Part shown: piece after piece, positions 5,570 to 6,005 of the stretch
Numbering within the stretch: the stretch's first letter is position 1
Layout of the letters: every line of letters starts with the position of its first letter
NCBI GenBank assembly: GCA_035263705.1
Contig: DATFRA010000170.1
Span: 1 to 6,005, forward strand
Source: DASZHJ01 sp035263705
GTDB lineage: Bacteria > Pseudomonadota > Alphaproteobacteria > ATCC43930 > CGMCC-115725
Direction: 5' to 3'
DNA length: 6,005 nucleotides
Notes under the pieces: model-generated
Told to the model about the DNA's origin: nothing
The model's database searches: none
What the model saw: only the letters and a program-made list of their open reading frames with translations
Made by a program: the position numbers and the translations under genes

Positions 5570-6005
5570 TGAACTGGCTCACCAACTTCGTCCTGCCGAA
5601 GATCCGGGCGGTCGTCGCGAAGAAGGACGTGCCGGAGAACCTCTGGCACAAATGTCCGAGCTGCGAGCAGATGCTGTTCCACCGCGAGCTCGAGGCGAAC
5701 CTGTTCGTCTGCCGCAACTGCGGCCATCATCTGCGCCTCGATGCCAAGCGGCGCCTCGGCATCCTGTTCGACGAGGGCCAGTACGCACAGGTCGAGCTGC
5801 CGAAGACGCCGGTCGATCCGCTCCGCTTCCGCGACCAGAAGCGCTACACCGATCGCCTCAAGGAGGCGCAGGCACGGAACGGCGCCGGCGACGCGCTGGT
5901 GGTGGCCCACGGCAAAATCGGCGGCACGCCCGCGGTGGTCGCGGTGTTCGATTTCGAGTTCATGGGCGGGTCCATGGGGATCGCCGTCGGCGAGGGTCTG
6001 CTCGC
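5569..6005 (+). CDS. accD: Acetyl-CoA carboxylase carboxyltransferase subunit beta, 5' part
   Basis: The first 145 codons are present and run off the window edge with no stop, so about half of a typical subunit is seen. The protein begins MNWLTNFVLPKIR, a family-typical start. The zinc-ribbon follows, with C29-x2-C32 and C48-x2-C51 (WHKCPSC ... FVCRNCGHHLR). Next come the domain segments YAQVELPKTPVDPLRF (72-87) and KRYTDRLKEAQ (91-101). The crotonase-like carboxyltransferase core opens with GDALVVAHGKIGG and FDFEFMGGSMGIAVGEG. AccD with AccA transfers carboxyl from biotin to acetyl-CoA, making malonyl-CoA for fatty-acid synthesis. The ATG shares its A with the trpA stop (TGATG), and no good Shine-Dalgarno sequence precedes it, so translation is probably coupled to trpA. 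The trpA-accD linkage is common in Alphaproteobacteria, where folC often follows. Confidence 0.97.
   Translation, partial: MNWLTNFVLPKIRAVVAKKDVPENLWHKCPSCEQMLFHRELEANLFVCRNCGHHLRLDAKRRLGILFDEGQYAQVELPKTPVDPLRFRDQKRYTDRLKEAQARNGAGDALVVAHGKIGGTPAVVAVFDFEFMGGSMGIAVGEGLL

Noticed and set aside
1..6005. Search for CRISPR repeats, insertion sequences, tRNA or rRNA genes, riboswitches, or a defence or other novel system
   Set aside because: No repeated units, transposase-like protein, terminal repeats, tRNA-like segment or conserved RNA motif was seen; nearly all bases are explained by known families.

Overview
This is a high-GC window (about 70% in one trpA block I counted) that looks like an alphaproteobacterial chromosome, most likely Rhodospirillales-like. 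The order ihfB, lapA, pyrF, trpF, trpB, trpA, accD is, from general knowledge, a core housekeeping arrangement in that class, and the proteins read as ordinary members of their families. The lineage call is inference from gene order and protein flavour; nothing in the window is a taxonomic marker by itself.

Layout, left to right. Positions 1-154 hold the 3' end of ihfB (integration host factor beta). A short gap leads to lapA (201-512), a small two-helix membrane protein, which overlaps by one base an ornithine cyclodeaminase/mu-crystallin family gene (512-1477). A single minus-strand gene follows, a DoxX-family membrane protein (1487-1885), convergent with the cyclodeaminase-like gene across 9 bases. 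A 195-base divergent intergenic region (1886-2080) separates doxX from pyrF and carries a candidate promoter very close to the pyrF start. From there to the window end is one plus-strand run: pyrF (2081-2788), trpF (2785-3435), a 74-base gap, trpB (3510-4721), trpA (4718-5569) and the 5' part of accD (from 5569, cut by the window edge).

How the genes work together. PyrF makes the final step of UMP synthesis. TrpF, TrpB and TrpA carry out late tryptophan synthesis, lacking only TrpC from the contiguous path, which must be encoded elsewhere. AccD is the beta subunit of the acetyl-CoA carboxylase carboxyltransferase. The junctions pyrF/trpF (ATGA), trpB/trpA (GTGA) and trpA/accD (TGATG) overlap, suggesting coupled translation. 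The only wide joint in the run is trpF-trpB.

I see no mobile element, CRISPR array, RNA gene or clearly new system. The least ordinary parts are the cyclodeaminase-like gene plus doxX sitting between lapA and pyrF, the missing catalytic aspartate in the cyclodeaminase-like protein, a possibly leaderless pyrF transcript, and possible alternative RNA pairing in the trpF-trpB gap.
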